Positions 63,023-64,000 of a DNA stretch of 64,000 nucleotides are shown here, one piece after another (within the stretch, counting starts at the first letter, position 1; every line of letters begins with the position of its first letter). The notes under the pieces are model-generated. The model was not told the origin of the DNA. It did not search any database and worked only from the letters and a program-made list of their open reading frames with translations. The stretch spans positions 283,964 to 347,963 of the forward strand of contig MKRX01000002.1 in assembly GCA_001898035.1 (NCBI GenBank). The letters are read 5' to 3'. The stretch comes from Armatimonadetes bacterium 55-13. GTDB lineage: Bacteria; Armatimonadota; Fimbriimonadia; Fimbriimonadales; Fimbriimonadaceae. A program made the position numbers and the translations under genes.

Positions 63023-64000
63023 ATGATCCTAGAAATCAGTACAACGCATGTGCCAGCGACGGATCTGGGTTATTTGCTCCACAAGAACCCGGATCGGATT
63101 CATACCGCAGAAATGACCTTTGGCGAAGCCAAAGTGTTTTTCCCAGAAGCGAGTCCCGAACGTTGCACCGCGGAACTGATGATTGAGGTGGACCCGGTCA
63201 AATTGGTCCGGGGACGATCTGGACCTTCTGGAGAAGGCGGGCTCTTGGAGCAGTATGTCAACGACCGACCCTATGTGGCGTCGTCATTTCTGAGCAGCGC
63301 CATTGGAGAGTTCTTCTCGACCGCCATGGGAGGAAGGAGTAAGGAGCGCCCAGAGCTTGCGGCGATGCCGATTCCTCTTGCGATTAGAATCCCCGTGTTA
63401 GCATGTCGGGGTGGTGAGTCGCTGTTTCGGCGATTCTTCGAGCCCTTGGGCTACGAGATCGAGGCCAAGGGCATCGAGTTAGACGAAACCTTTCCTGACT
63501 GGGGAGCTAGTCACTACTTGGATGTCACCTTGCGAATCACTGCGCTGATCAAGGACGTCTTGGCGCACCTCTATGTGCTAATTCCCGTGCTGGATAACAA
63601 CAAGCACTATTGGGTGGGCGAAGACGAGGTTCAGAAGCTGCTCCGCCGAGGCAAAGGCTGGCTTGAGTCGCACCCTGAAAAGGAGTTGATCTCCAAGCGG
63701 TACTTGGCTCATCAACGTAACCTGACTCGCCTCGCTCTTGCGCATCTCTCCGAAGCGGAGGGTGATCCAGATCCCGACGCTCAGGTTGAAGAGAAGAATG
63801 CCGAAGAAGAAAAGGTTGAGCGAAAGCTCAGCCTTCACGAGCAGCGTCTCTCGACGGTGTTTGCCGCCCTCAAGGCCTCCGGCGCGCACCGGGTCATCGA
63901 TCTCGGGTGTGGGGAAGGAAAGCTGCTCACCTTGTTGCTCAAAGACAAGCAGTTCACTGAGATCGTGGGCGTGGACGTGGTGTTCAGTGTGTTGGAAAGG
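63023..64000 (+). CDS. hen1: 3'-terminal RNA ribose 2'-O-methyltransferase Hen1 (C-terminus beyond window)
   Basis: 326 codons are visible without a stop. Residues 1-240 match the bacterial Hen1 N-terminal domain (start ILEISTTHVPATDLGYLLHKNP; also ERCTAELMIEVDPVKLVRG and PYVASSFLSSAIGEFF), which activates the partner Pnkp ligase. An acidic linker (about 245-275) leads to the methyltransferase domain with SAM motif I VIDLGCGEGKL (about 298-308). The enzyme marks the 3' end of broken RNA before ligation by Pnkp. The metal-binding His/Glu core lies past the end. Pnkp is expected just downstream but is not in the window. Confidence 0.95.
   Translation, partial: MILEISTTHVPATDLGYLLHKNPDRIHTAEMTFGEAKVFFPEASPERCTAELMIEVDPVKLVRGRSGPSGEGGLLEQYVNDRPYVASSFLSSAIGEFFSTAMGGRSKERPELAAMPIPLAIRIPVLACRGGESLFRRFFEPLGYEIEAKGIELDETFPDWGASHYLDVTLRITALIKDVLAHLYVLIPVLDNNKHYWVGEDEVQKLLRRGKGWLESHPEKELISKRYLAHQRNLTRLALAHLSEAEGDPDPDAQVEEKNAEEEKVERKLSLHEQRLSTVFAALKASGAHRVIDLGCGEGKLLTLLLKDKQFTEIVGVDVVFSVLER

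Overview
The window looks like a chromosomal stretch of a free-living, flagellated Gram-negative-type bacterium, most likely an Armatimonadota member near Fimbriimonas. That placement is an inference. It rests on a pseudopilin with the '[13 protein letters not shown]...CLSNLRQIG' type N-terminus common in that phylum, a lone PEP-CTERM protein, sugar ABC importers, a GGDEF/HD-GYP sensor and moderately high GC. No rRNA, tRNA, CRISPR array or prophage was recognised.

Layout. 1-3.2 kb: a REP-associated (Y1/RAYT) transposase between repeat blocks with inverted repeats, then small hypothetical and membrane proteins. 3.7-10.2 kb (minus): flagellar block fliM-fliY/N-fliO-fliP-fliQ-fliR-flhB ending in an mcsB-like guanido kinase. 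10.7-13.6 kb: a glycosyltransferase, mutY and pyrF. 13.7-21.2 kb (minus): flagellar block flgB-flgC-fliE-fliF-fliG-fliH-fliI-fliJ-slt-motE-like, mostly with start/stop overlaps. Heptanucleotide repeats sit in two flagellar gene junctions. 21.4-34.9 kb: PEP-CTERM protein, gcvT, a large STN-like protein, methyltransferases, DinB, a class D beta-lactamase, trmFO, a SpoU methylase, a cut-down MetH (cobalamin and activation modules only) and an FkbM methyltransferase. 34.9-45 kb (minus): carbohydrate genes (sialate O-acetylesterase, oxidoreductase, TIM-barrel epimerase, TPR-GT41 transferase, ABC sugar importer without ATPase) and a pseudopilin. 45-52.6 kb: a class I lysyl-tRNA synthetase-like protein without recognisable HIGH or KMSKS motifs, a GGDEF/HD-GYP sensor, an EamA transporter, an ALDH-like protein, a lipoprotein and an Hpt protein. 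52.7-60.4 kb (minus): a 1136-residue membrane/coiled-coil/propeller-like protein, then an operon of ABC exporter, two acetyltransferases and DUF1854. 60.9-64 kb: rhamnose-isomerase-like protein, an EEP-family phosphohydrolase and the start of hen1, the methyltransferase half of the bacterial Pnkp/Hen1 RNA repair system, cut by the window edge.

How genes work together. The two flagellar blocks encode rod, MS ring, C ring, export ATPase complex and export gate. fliK, hook and filament genes, and flhA are not here. The ABC importer, esterase, isomerase and oxidoreductases suggest catabolism of plant or polysaccharide sugars. gcvT, trmFO and the MetH fragment all use folate one-carbon units or cobalamin. 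The most unusual items are the degenerate LysRS, the MetH fragment behind a hairpin that covers its ribosome binding site, the mcsB homologue lacking the reactive Cys, the 1136-residue protein, a conserved intergenic element seen twice 50 kb apart, and a switch-like leader before gcvT.
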